The position numbers and the translations under genes are program-made. Under the pieces are notes generated by a model. That model saw nothing but the letters and a program-made list of their open reading frames with translations, had not been told where the DNA came from and ran no database searches. 64,000 bases of DNA from Cercis canadensis (taxonomy: Eukaryota; Streptophyta; Magnoliopsida; Fabales; Fabaceae). Positions within the stretch are counted from its first letter, which is position 1; each line of letters begins with the position of its first letter. Below, in pieces: positions 23,637 to 34,173 of the stretch. The stretch spans positions 17,142 through 81,141 of the forward strand of contig QAOA01001406.1 of NCBI GenBank assembly GCA_003255065.1. Reading direction: 5' to 3'.

Positions 23637-23759
23637 TAGTGGTATAAGCTAAGCAGATGTTGAGACAAGTAGAAAACTGAGCAATAATGCACACAGAGCA
23701 AATTACATGACCCATTACTTATAAATGTGTTTGCGTGATTAAACAAAAGTAGAAAACTG

Positions 23760-23908
23760 AGCACGCGATTGGCACTACATTGGCATTTGAATCTATTTTT
23801 GCAAATCTAACTTCATCTACATTTTCTATAAACTTTCTTAAAAAGGAAAAAAGGAAAAAGAACCAAAAAGAAAGAAACAAAAGAAGTACACGATTCCAAA
23901 ACACTTAA
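23760..23908. repeat. Copy of sequence from upstream of the Ca2+-ATPase gene
   Basis: It matches 9203-9395 apart from an internal deletion of about 57 bases. It sits exactly between the 83-aa frame's upstream region and local repeat copy A, so the region is a mosaic of joined fragments. Confidence 0.7.
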
Positions 23909-24984
23909 TTAATAATACTAATCAACTAATTTGAGATTAATTAATGATAGGATATTATTATAATTTTAGAAATTATAAAGATGAATGTCCTAAAATAGAC
24001 TATTCCTGAAAGAATGAAATCTGGGCATTTCCATAAGCTATTGGATCGAACGATCTTTCCCTCATTTAATTGAATGATTATTCCCAAGGGAATGATCATT
24101 TTCATTCGAAAGTTACTATGAAACATACTTTTTATTCACTCCCTTTTCCAGTTCATCAAGCCATATTCCATTCAACCAAACGTGAGACGTTTAATAGTTA
24201 AGTAAAGGAAATGTCAAAGGAAGAGGAAAAGAAAAATGTTCTGTTAACAGATGAAGTAGTTCCATTATATAAAAATATTTCTTGTAGCTAGGACATTTGA
24301 TTACAGAAAATTGAAGCATTAACAAAATCTTCTGCTTAAGTTAAAAGCAGAACATCTTTAGCATGCTATTTTCTGTATAATAATACTTGAAAGCATATGA
24401 GTTCAGTATTATTTATCCAATCTTCGATATAGATGCATGCATCTGGGTAGACCTACTTCATCTTCTACTTTTTTGTAATAGCTTGAATGATGAGTGCCAG
24501 AAATTGATAGCACTTGTAGGTAATTGGTCTACATGCTCTTTATTCAAGAATATCTCCAATAGCCATTCAGTAAAAGGAAATCCAACGTTGATTGGTCATC
24601 GCTGGCACATAGCCATCAAAATTAGGTCACGTTCTCATGTTGATTGGTCATCAGTTGGAGCTAAGTCATGTTCTCACTTTCTCGCCAGCCAAATGTAAGT
24701 CACGTTCTTTTTGGCCAACCATCTAAGTTTAAAGTATAACAACTCTCAAAATCAAAGTAAATATTGAAGATTTAAAATATGGGGAAATGACCAATACAGA
24801 TATTGTGATGTAAAAGAATGAAGTTGTTGACTTATTTAAGAGAGAATTAGGTGATAGATACAAATAAAATCTTAAACAAGAGAAGCTACTTTTCCGAGGA
24901 GTTTTTTACAAAGATATATTTGCAGGCCACTTATTACAGATCTGGCTAATTAAGCCAAAAAGTGGTTAATGTTTTCTTTTCTGT
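23909..24984. repeat. Local duplication, copy A
   Basis: About 1.07 kb matching copy B at 27517-29392. Copy A carries the empty target site (gcttaagttaaaag near 24334) of the Tourist-like element present in copy B. It lacks about 47 bases around 24430 that B has, between tagat repeats. It has extra sequence near 24630 and 24795 that B lacks. Confidence 0.85.
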
Positions 24985-25263
24985 AATACAAGTGTCAGTT
25001 CCCTTGCTTGGTGGCTTAGTAATGGGGCAGAGAATGGTGTGAATGTCAGGTAGAGAGATTGAAGTTGATGTGGAGGATTAGAAGCACTTGCATCAGTAGA
25101 TGGCTTATGAGGAGAAAAAATCTTTTGGATATAATTCTTTGGGGTGGCCATTAGTGGTATAAGCTAAGCAGATGTTGAGACAAGTAGAAAACTGAGCGAT
25201 GCACACAGAGAGCAAATTACATGACCCATTATTTATAAATGTGTTTGCATGATTAAACAAAAG
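24984..25263 (-). pseudogene. Broken second copy of the 83-aa frame and its upstream region
   Basis: It matches 23470-23755 with small differences. The ATG is at 25151 and the first 48 or so residues are conserved. A loss of bases near 25001 then shifts the frame, and the sequence breaks off at the junction with copy A. Confidence 0.6.
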
Positions 25264-25997
25264 TGTTCTGTGGTTAGAAGAGAGTAATACAAAGTTCATT
25301 TTAGTTAGAAAGAACACTCTAATTGGTTTTAGAAACTTCAAAAAATCCTCCTCTACAATGTGTATGAACATGTGCACAAAATTCACACTTCGGAAGGGAT
25401 CTTTCAAACAAATTTTCAAACTTGCGATGGAATCTTTCATACAGGATATAAATATATATGTGGAAGAGCAGACAAACCATCGAAAGTAACAAGAGATGGA
25501 TGAAAGTCAATTGCATTGAGAGCTCAACGAAACATAGGCATGGAACATGAAATATTATCATGCAATCTATCCTTAATGCAAAAGGAACAAAGTAACTTAT
25601 TTCAGTGTATTGAAGAGATAGCATTTTATTCTCTTACTAGCTCCAGTCTTATGTGTTGCACAGGCGAATATTAAAAACAAAGAAAATTGCCCGTGAAGAG
25701 AGAGAAAAAAGAAGTAGAAAAAACAGGAGAGTGAGGGGCGAATACCATTTTCTTGGATAGCTACACTCTTAAGAAAATGACTCTCAATTAGTTGTATATA
25801 GAAATTTCTGAACAACAAAATGTATTTTTAAATAGTATTAAGGTGTCCATCCTTTAGTGAGATGTAAGGACCCTTAGACAATGGGATTTAATTCATTTCT
25901 TATAAACAACAAATAGAAGGCATTACAGTTTTGTGGTGGCCATTCCAACGTGATGCTAAGTTGATTCTTTCTGTTTTCTGTTCCATTCTAATGTGAG
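25264..25997. other. Gene-free stretch
   Basis: No frame of coding character is seen and no repeat structure was recognised. Confidence 0.5.
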
Positions 25998-26080
25998 CAC
26001 GTTTGGTTAATTGGAATTAAATTTGATGGAATGTGAATGGAAATAGGAAAGGGAATGAAATCATTAATCCCACAGCCATG

Positions 26081-27321
26081 CTTTTTTTGTTTACATCTAC
26101 GGTATGCCCATACATTTTGGATATGAGACTAATCCTTATTTGAGCCGGGAGCAGTAACTAATAAATCCCTCCCAATAAGTGTGACTCCAAGGATTCGAGC
26201 TCAACTTGCTTCTACTGAACCAACACCTTGTGAATGTCACAGGAAACACTCCTAGAGGGGGGTAAATAGGAGTTTCTCAAAAATATTAAAATGAGCTAAC
26301 ACTAGAAATTAATTCATTAACTAAAACACTATAACAATTAGATCAACAACTACACAGCAGAATCAATGCACATAGAGGTTTAGATCTGTTTCTTCTTGTA
26401 TATCAGTTATGAATCATACCAGAAATCTCAATTAAAATCAGTTCAAACAGATATCAATGGCATACGAAAATCATAATGAACGGAAACTTTAAAGAGAAAG
26501 GGTAAGAAGATCTTAGCAACAAGTTTTATAGTGGTTCAGCATTAAGGCCTACATTTACTTCTCCCAAGCATTGGGGTTCCACTAAGAGTCTTGTCCAAGC
26601 TTTTACACCCTTTGTTTCTCACACAAAAGCTCACCAAGAAACTTTCTCCTTCTAGTATAACACCTAGAAGTCTCTCTCAAGGATTTCCTACTAAAATCCT
26701 GAGTTAACAACACTCAAAAAGAAATTGAGCTTCATTGAAGTACTCTCTCTCTCTCTCTAGAGCAGATTTTACATAAGTTTGCACAAAAGAAAGAAAAAAA
26801 ATCCCTGTAAAAAATGAAGGACCGAAGGCCTCTGTATTTTCTCCTTTCTACTTAGCTTCTCTGCTTGCTTCAGATGGCAAGGAAGGCTGCATAATAAGGA
26901 AGGAGGGCAGCACGTGAAGAGCAACCTTCACCCTTGATCATGAGACAGCTGTCAAGCTGAGATGCACTCCAATTTCACTAACTATTCACTTGTCTTGTAG
27001 TGCCCAAAAAGGTTACTTTATACCAACTTCTCTTGAAAGGTGGATCTCTACCAAACCTTCATAGAGAAACGGTTATAACTCACGTGAAGCAGCATTTTGA
27101 CAAGCACTTTGAAATCTGAAGACTTAGCATGCACAGAAGCAACTAGAAGAGAAGAACTGGTTTAAGAACTAATTCTTTCGAACAAGCAGAATCAGTTTTT
27201 AGATATCTTTACTAACATGCACTTAGAATAATACTTAAACACATCACAAATTAGAAGATATTTAATCATTTGTTATCATCAAAAGCATGAAAGAGAATTG
27301 TGGAACTAACACCTTGTTGGT
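26081..27321 (-). mobile_element. SINE (minus strand), split by a solo LTR
   Basis: The 13-base duplication tcccacagccatg at 26068-26080 and 27322-27334 flanks it. On the minus strand the head reads ttggttcagtag (A-box-like), then gagctcgaatcc (B-box-like), and the tail ends in an A run. The body is 26081-26230, with the last few bases of the head at 27317-27321 beyond the inserted LTR. Confidence 0.75.
26231..27311 (-). mobile_element. Solo LTR of a copia-type (SIRE-like) element
   Basis: A 1081-base segment has 5'-TG and CA-3' ends and the 5-base target duplication ccttg (26226-26230 and 27312-27316), inserted in the head of a SINE. On the minus strand it begins tgttagttccacaattc and includes ttgatgataacaaatg; near the end it has a C-rich stretch followed by ctaggagtgtttcc. 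This start and end are, from memory, typical of SIRE-type copia LTRs. A diverged partial copy with the same terminus is at 53400-53944. An alternative reading as a Mutator-like element with a 10-base duplication (aacaccttgt) fits the flanks but not the ends. Confidence 0.65.
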
Positions 27322-27937
27322 TCCCACAGCCATGTTTGTTATGATCTAGAATGGAATAATGATATATTTCATTTTATTTTTGTGTTTAATATATGATAGA
27401 ACAAAACATTATGTGGAATGAAAATAATTGTTCAATGACAATAATACCATTAACTCAAATTATATTTATTTGATATATTTAATTGCCTTCTTTGTAGTTT
27501 CATAATTAATAAAGACTAATCAACTAATTTGAGATTAATTAATGATAGGATATTATTATAATTTTAGAAATTATAAAGATGAATTTCCTAAAATATACTA
27601 TTCCTGAAAGAATGAAATGCGGGCATTTCCATAAGTTATTGGATCGAACGATCTTTCCCTCATTTAATTGAATGAGTATTCCCAAGGGAATGACCATTTT
27701 CATTCCAAAGTTACTATCAAACATACTTTTTAGTCACTCCCTTTTCCAGTTCATCAAGCCATATTCCATTCAACCAAACGTGAGACGTTTAATAGTTAAC
27801 TAAAGGAAATGTCAAAGGAAGAAGAAAAGAAAAATGTTTTGTTAACAGATGAAGTAGTTCCATTATATAAAAATGTTTCTTGTAGCTAGGACATTTGATT
27901 ACAGAAGATTGAAGCATTAACAAAATCTTTTGCTTAA

Positions 27938-28796
27938 GGTGGTGTTTGGTACCAATTATATTCTAAGATTCCTGAAAAAATAATGTGGGAATAAAACTTT
28001 CTCATGTTTGGTGCAGGAGATACAAAATTATTCTCGGAAATAAAAGATACCCGAGAATGAAATTTGTACACAAAATAGGAACAAAAATTTCCTACCTCTT
28101 GAGGTGAGAATCCAACTTTCTTGGGAATGGAGGCGCTAGCGCTCAGCGCTAGGTTCGCAGTGCCCAGAACCGGTCGTTCCTGAAGGAGAGGAAGGGAGAT
28201 ATAGTTCAGCTTTATAAACCAATTGCAGAGGCATGGACCGGTCGTTCCCGAAGTACCAATTGAGGGTGATGTTCTCTGTGCTCACAACAATGGCGTATGA
28301 GTTTGGGTTCGCTTTGAGAAGGTCTTTGGCTAAATCAATGGAGATGAGGCCAGCACTGCAACCTATGCCTCCAAGGTTCTAGCTTTTTATGTTGGTTCTG
28401 AGCTTGTAGTGGTTCACGATCATGGCAGAGAGACATGGAGTTGGGTTAAACAAGCTGCAATTCACTATGAGAATGTCAATGTCTCAGGGTTTAACCCCGG
28501 TTTTGTCAAACAGAGCATCGAGTGCTCCGAACATGACAACCTCTGCTTTGGACTGGGCTTCTTTCATGTTAAGATTGGGCAGTCTAGCCATAATCCCACT
28601 GGGGCAGGGCAGGGGCTGAGAGAGAGAAAGAGGGAGAGAGAGTGAAGGAGAGAGAGTAAGGATATTATTCTTAAGAAAGTTTAGTATTAACCAAACATGG
28701 AAATATCAACTTTTTTAATAATCTCATTTCTATAAATAAGATTCCTAGAAAAGTAAGGATTCTCAAGAAATAGGATAGCTGATACTAAACACTACC
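27938..28796. mobile_element. Tourist-like (PIF/Harbinger-type) element carrying a KCS gene fragment
   Basis: The 859-base insertion has terminal inverted repeats GGTGGTGTTTGGTA and GGTAGTGTTTAGTA. It is flanked by TAA (27935-27937, 28797-28799), the target duplication of PIF/Harbinger elements. The insertion is proved by the empty site in copy A (gcttaagttaaaag, near 24334). Between the non-coding arms lies about 370 bases of a 3-ketoacyl-CoA synthase gene, on the minus strand. No transposase is present, so movement would need an autonomous partner. It is a small Pack-TIR-type element. Confidence 0.85.
28231..28600 (-). pseudogene. Captured fragment of a 3-ketoacyl-CoA synthase (KCS) gene
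   Basis: Read from about 28600 down to 28231, one frame gives motifs of the KCS catalytic half: [31 protein letters not shown], and [19 protein letters not shown]. The last carries the active-site Cys region. KCS enzymes condense malonyl-CoA with acyl-CoA in very-long-chain fatty acid elongation in the ER. Two in-frame stops (28484-28486 TGA, 28379-28381 TAG) and loss of both ends make it non-functional. A short direct repeat, accggtcgttcc, occurs at the fragment's lower border (28169 and about 28237). Confidence 0.85.
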
Positions 28797-29392
28797 TAAG
28801 TTAAAAGTAGAACATCTTTAGCATGCTATTTTCTCTATAATAATACTTGAAAGCATAGGAGTTTAGTATTATTTATCCAATCTTCGATATAGATTGAGTA
28901 TTACATAAAACCCGGGCTGGCTCTGTTTAACAGCTGTAGATGCATGCATCTGGGTAGACCTACTTCATCTTCTACTTTTTTGTAATAGCTTGAATGATGA
29001 GTGCCAGAAATTGATTGCACTTGTAGGTAATTGGTCTACATGCTCTTTATTCAAGAATATCTCCAATAGCCATTCAGTAAAAGGAAATCCAACGTTGATT
29101 TGTCATCAGTGGCACATAGTCATCAAAATTAGGGTTCATGTTCTCACTTTCTCGCCAGCCAAATTTAAGTCACGTTCTTTTTGGCCAACCATCCAAGTTT
29201 AAAGTATAACAACTCTCAAAATCAAAGTAAATATTGAAGATTTAAAATATGGGGAAATGACAGATACAAATAAAATCTTAAACAAGAGAAGCTACTTTTC
29301 CTAGGAGTTTTTTACAAAGACATATTTGCAGGCCACTTATTACAGATCTGGCTAATTAAGCCAAAAAGTGGTTTATGTTTTCTTTTCTGTAA

Positions 29393-29863
29393 AATGCTTT
29401 TTCTAATTGGCTAAAAAGACAAGTTCTTTTAGTCTATCTGTTTTCCATAATTCCCTCATATCTTTTACCTTCAATTCTTTCATTTGAATAGTTTTCTCAT
29501 GAATCATGACTTAGCTCTAACTTAAGGAAATGACTAAAATGCAACAACTGACATTGCCACATGTCATAATTTCATTGGTTTGGTGGTCCACCACTCATTA
29601 CCGGTCAAATGACAAGTAGGTTTTAATAATTTTTAAAATTTTCCCCCATTATGTGTTGAATTTGTAAGTTATACTCAATAATTTTCTTAACAATAATGGG
29701 CCTATTTGTTGCAATACGTTAAAACAAAGGAAAAAGCCCAATGAAAAATGACTAAGCCTATGCAAGAAACTCAAAATGGGCCGAGTTGGTTCATAGTTTG
29801 GCAAATGAACTTTGCCTAGGTGAGATCACATGGTAATCTCCATAAGAAGAAAAAAAAAAAAAA
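29393..29863. other. Gene-free stretch
   Basis: AT-rich sequence without a coding frame or recognisable element, ending in an A tract near 29850. Confidence 0.5.
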
Positions 29864-30466
29864 AAACTCTTTCTTACCAAAAAAAAGTGTTGCATTTTTT
29901 ATTGAAGAAGTCAAAAACATCTTATTTTTTAGTATTATTTTATGATGAGACGTGCTATTTAGCTAAAGAAAATGTGATATATATATATATATATATTTTT
30001 TAATTTAAAGGTGGCTGGTAGATAAAATAAAATAATAAGGATCATATATAAATTCAAGGGTAATTATAAATCTACATCTTTTTAGTAACAAATTTTGACA
30101 ACTCATTTTGGCTCGGTGTGATTTCCTTTTATAACATTAGAACTTCTTTCATGCAATATGATACATCAATTTATGTTTAAGTCTATGTATTCTAGTATTA
30201 CATTCATGTATTTAAGAGTCTAATTTTATTTTATTTTTCAATTGGTTACAATTTTGAAAGCATTTGTCAATATAGATTTTTTCTTACCAAAAATATCTTA
30301 TTTAAAAAAATAAATTGGCCATCCTTTTAATGGTCGAAAGCAAATACATCTATTTGAAAGAAAATAAGTTTTTTTATATTAAGAATGACTTATTGTCAAT
30401 GATAAATCTAGAAATAACTCAAAGAAAAATAAACTACAAAAGTTAAGGCTTTCAAAAATTACCAAA

Positions 30467-30531
<65 letters not shown>

Positions 30532-31155
30532 TTCATACCAAAAAAAAGTGTTGCATTTTTTATTGAAGAAGTCAAAAACATCTTATTTTTTAGTATTATT
30601 TTATGATGAGACGTGCTATTTAGCTAAAGAAAATGTGATATATATATATATATATAATTTTTAATTTAAAGGTGGCTGGTAGATAAAATAAAATAATAAG
30701 GATCATATATAAATTCAAGGGTAATTATAAATCTACATCTTTTTAGTAACAAATTTTGACAACTCATTTTGGCTCGGTGTGATTTCCTTTTATAACATTA
30801 GAACTTCTTTCATGCAATATGATACATCAATTTATGTTTAAGTCTATGTATTCTAGTATTACATTCATGTATTTAAGAGTCTAATTTTATTTTATTTTTC
30901 AATTGGTTACAATTTTGAAAGCATTTGTCAATATAGATTTTTTCTTACCAAAAATATCTTATTTAAAAAAATAAATTGGCCATCCTTTTAATGGTCGAAA
31001 GCAAATACATCTATTTGAAAGAAAATAAGTTTTTTTATATTAAGAATGACTTATTGTCAATGATAAATCTAGAAATAACTCAAAGAAAAATAAACTACAA
31101 AAGTTAAGGCTTTCAAAAATTACCAAAGCAATTTNAAAAAAAAAAAAAAAAAAAA
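29864..31155. repeat. Near-perfect tandem duplication joined by poly-A and an N
   Basis: About 610 bases starting at 29864 recur from 30522, differing by very few bases. Each copy ends in an A tract (30473-30527, 31136-31155), and the N at 31135 sits at the end of copy 2. The near-identity and the N suggest a false duplication made at a homopolymer gap. Neither copy has a gene. Confidence 0.8.
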
Positions 31156-31284
31156 GCCTTGTAACATTTGGGGCCATTGTCCCATGCCCACCTAAATATG
31201 TCGCTGCTCATTGTCCCAAGCCTGCAACAAATCTGGCTTACTAGGAAAGATCGAGAATTAAGCTAAATAGTTATAATTGTTTTC

Positions 31285-31350
31285 TTTTAATTGGGTTCCA
31301 AGGGATGCTAAGCAAGTTGCTCATAAGCTAGCCTCCTTTGGAAAATCCAT
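31285..31350 (+). pseudogene. RNase H-like LINE tail fragment
   Basis: A short frame reads W-V-P-R-D-A-K-Q-V-A-H-K-L-A, the characteristic end of the RNase H-like domain of plant non-LTR retrotransposons. Nothing else of the element is seen nearby. Confidence 0.45.
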
Positions 31351-32060
31351 ATATTTTGTAGAATTCATGATCAAGTATCAAGATACAATTTAAGTAAATA
31401 ATAGTCCTAAGCAATTAGTAATAGTAATGCTTTCACTAAGTGATATTAATAAGTGTGAAATTAATTTTGAATTAAATTATGGTAATTTAACTTAATAACC
31501 TAATTTATTTGTAAATGTATAAACATGTTCATATCATGTACTCTTACATTTATCATGTAGAAAGAATGGATCAAGTTTTCAATAACACTCTCTGTATAAT
31601 TCATTTGCAAGATACAACTTAAGTGAGTGATATCCTAAGTAATTAGTGATGTTACAATATGTAATTGAAAAATAACTTTTTTTAAGTGATAACTATGAAT
31701 ATTTAATTTTTACAACAATATATTATTGGATGCTAATAATAATTTAATTTAGTAAACTTAAATGAAAATTTCATCTCACCAAGTTATTATTTGATCTTAT
31801 AACAAGTTATTATAAGTGAATGATAAATAGTTATCAATAAGTGATAACTAAATTTTATGACAATTTGATCAATAGTAATTTATTTAATTCTTTACATTAT
31901 TTTGCATTAATTTTATATCAATGGGATTATCTTTTGATTTTTTTTTAAATCAGATTAATTTAGTTCAATTGTTAACTTTTGTTAATTAAGCTGGCTCTTA
32001 TTTTAGCTCTTTTTTTTTAATTTTATTTTATGTAAAACTCCTTTAAAACTACAAAAAAAC
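31351..32060. other. AT-rich gene-free stretch
   Basis: Sequence rich in aataagtgat-type repeats, with no coding frame. Confidence 0.5.
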
Positions 32061-32079
32061 AAAAAAAAGCACCAAACGG

Positions 32080-32251
32080 TGCGTTTGAATCATCTTCTTG
32101 CTGGAGAGCCCAGCAGCTCCATCTTCAGAAAAGCTCTCGTTGTCTTCTTCGTTCTCTTTTCCCTATAGTTTTGTGTTTATTGGCTTCAAAGACCTTACTC
32201 AGATTCCAACAATTACCCACTTCTTCGCTTCTGATTCTAGGCCTGTGTCTG
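32080..32251 (+). other. 5'-leader/exon-like sequence without a gene body
   Basis: Sequence of higher GC than its surroundings reads openly from about 32098 and resembles a transcribed leader or first exon. It is interrupted at 32252 by a TRIM element. A donor-like aacaaggtgggt lies near 32800 after the TRIM. I find no downstream exons and do not recognise a protein. Confidence 0.2.
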
Positions 32252-32639
32252 TGATAGTCCCACATTGGTTGTCGAAGGAGGTCTTGGGTTCCATGTATAG
32301 TTGGGAGGCATCATCTTTTAATAGGCTAGTCTTTTGAGGTGAGTTCTACTTTTCGACTTATAACAAATGGTATCAGAGCCTGACACGTCGACCCTATGGG
32401 TTTTGATGGGGCAAGCCCCAAGGGCCTCTGACACGTTCGTGGTAAAGTGTGGCACAGTAAGACCCCACATGAGGGCAGACAAGACCCGCTTACAGGTGGA
32501 CATGCAAGCTTCAAGGGGTGAGTATTAATAGTCTCACATCGGTTGACGAAGGAGGTCTTGGGTTCCATGTATAGTTGAGAGGCACCCTCTCCTAATAGGC
32601 TAGTCTTTTGGAGTGAGTTCTACCTTTCGACTTATAACA
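32252..32639 (+). mobile_element. Complete TRIM (terminal-repeat retrotransposon in miniature)
   Basis: The 388-base element has two 114-base terminal repeats (32252-32365 and 32526-32639) and the 5-base target duplication gtctg (32247-32251 and 32640-32644). The primer-binding site TGGTATCAGAGC (32368-32379) fits initiator tRNA-Met exactly. A purine-rich aaggggtgag precedes the 3' repeat. The internal domain of 160 bases codes for nothing. The first repeat starts TG and ends CA; the second starts TA, a single change. Small frames across it are artefacts. Confidence 0.93.
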
Positions 32640-32644
32640 GTCTG

Positions 32645-33390
32645 TGTCTTTTTTGAAAAACCCATGTTTAATCATGGTAGAATAACAGGGGAGGAGAGCA
32701 ATTGGGAAAATCTGAAGCAAGCCCAAGAAAAGAGAGAGCTTTTGCTTGATCAAAACTACCCATAATAGAGTACGGAGGAAACCGAAGCGAAAGGGGAAAA
32801 AACAAGGTGGGTATTTGAGTTTGAATCGTGATTGATTTCTGCTTAGGATTAAGCTCCAGAATCAGATTGGTTCATTCGTAAAACTGAAAGCTATCTCTTT
32901 TACCTTCTCTTCAAAATCAATGAACTTTCTCTCTGGATGAGTGTCTTACAATTTCCATTTAAGCACTGCGCATTTTCACGTCGAGAAAATTGTGGATTTC
33001 TTGAATTCCTTCTCTTTTCTTGTGCCGTTTGCTGAAGTGAGTTATGTTTTTGTCTCAGACAGGAACCAAGAGAGGGAGGGAGGGAGGAAACAAAGGGAAA
33101 GTGATGAACATTGAAAAAGGAACGAATGAAAACAAAATCAGTAATTTAATTCGGCAAAAACATAAATTCATAAAACCTGTTTCAACGGAACTTCACCAAC
33201 ATGTCTTAATCTCATTGGCCAAGCCCTATAGTATCAGTTATTACATTTTAGCAACAAGTGACACCAAAGTGTTATCCCCAACTTTTACCATATAACTTTG
33301 GATTTATTCTCATCATGAGACACTAGAATTTTCTTTCCCTTGCTTAATATATATACTTATGATCAATATCATTCTATTTATTAAATAATT
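32645..33390. other. Stretch without a supported gene
   Basis: It includes a GA-rich segment (33060-33090) and short open frames without recognisable similarity. Confidence 0.4.
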
Positions 33391-33476
33391 TGTAATTGAG
33401 TGATATTAAAATTGTTTTTAAAATTTATAAAATTTTATATTCGAATCTAAAATTATAGTCAAAGTATCAAAATAAA
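33391..33476 (+). mobile_element. SINE-family remnant
   Basis: It has the pattern gagtgatatt, then ttatattcgaatc, then atagtcaaagtatcaaaa, shared with 10434-10512 (minus), 52025-52262 and 58585-58690 (minus). Confidence 0.45.
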
Positions 33477-33651
33477 ATTATCATCATTCATCTTTTAGTT
33501 TAGATAGTTAAGTCCAAAAATAATAGATAAGGCAAGGGCAAGCAAGATTGGGGAATGAATTGGTTAGCCACAAATCATTAATAAAGCCAACATGTCACAG
33601 AGCAAAATGGCATTGAATTTACAGTAACATAACTTTCAAACCGTGAAGGAA

Positions 33652-33873
33652 TGCTAATCAATTGTGTTTGTTACATTTTTACAATGGGGTAATCAATTGC
33701 ACCCTCTTGACCAATAGGTCTCAACTGATTCATCAAATGTTCTATGCACAGTTTCTGAGAAATTGATTATTGTATGGCTACAAATTGACCAATGGTTAGT
33801 TTTTGTCACATCAGAATTTTGACACAATCAATTACTTCCATTGTAAAAATATAACAAACACAATTGATTAGCA
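33652..33873. mobile_element. Foldback/MITE with about 45-bp terminal inverted repeats
   Basis: The left arm starts tgctaatcaattgtgtttg and the right arm ends with its reverse complement at 33873. The arms agree over about 45 bases with a few mismatches. The 222-base element has no frame, and no target duplication could be fixed. Confidence 0.65.
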
Positions 33874-33969
33874 CAGAGATTAATCAAAACTCATTTACAT
33901 AGTGGATTGCAATTGGAGATAATATTGAAAATAATGATGCTTGGATTTCAAGTACACTAATATGTATCT

Positions 33970-34159
33970 TTTTTTTTTTTTGGTCTTTAGCCAAGGTATC
34001 CCCAGGCTTTGCTTAGGATTAATCCTCCGAAATACTGTTAGGCGCTCTTTATAGCAGGGACTTCTCCCAAAAAGGTTTGCTGCATCTATAAAGGCTCGAA
34101 CTCAGAACCACTTGCTTAAGCGACCAGAGCCCCTTACACTCGGGCCAACCTTTGTTGGT
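33970..34159 (-). mobile_element. SINE with intact ends
   Basis: A perfect 14-base target duplication, actaatatgtatct, lies at 33956-33969 and 34160-34173. The minus strand has a head with an A-box-like taaggggctctgg, a B-box-like gagttcgagcc, and a 12-base A tail next to the lower flank. The 190-base length is normal for plant tRNA-derived SINEs. The perfect duplication indicates a recent insertion. Confidence 0.9.
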
Positions 34160-34173
34160 ACTAATATGTATCT

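Larger units (their letters stand above)
25998..27782. mobile_element. MITE interrupted by nested insertions
   Basis: The outer ends are inverted repeats (cacgtttggtt at 25998, aaccaaacgtg ending 27782, continuing into ggaat-rich arms). The element is split at 26068-27334 by a SINE, which is itself split by a solo LTR. Removing both would leave a MITE of about 520 bases. Its right half is also present in copy A at about 23909-24187. No clear target duplication flanks the outer ends. Confidence 0.6.
27517..29392. repeat. Local duplication, copy B (contains the Tourist-like insertion)
   Basis: It matches copy A at 23909-24984 on both sides of the 859-base insertion at 27938-28796. It ends where both copies share ttttcttttctgtaa and then diverge. 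Confidence 0.85.

Noticed and set aside
26231-27311. Mutator-like element with a 10-base duplication (aacaccttgt)
   Set aside because: The flanks would allow it, but the ends lack inverted repeats, while TG...CA with a 5-base duplication and a second copy ending ctaaca support a solo LTR.
32098-32568. Small frames on both strands around 32.3 kb
   Set aside because: They run across the terminal repeats of the TRIM and have no protein similarity that I recognise.
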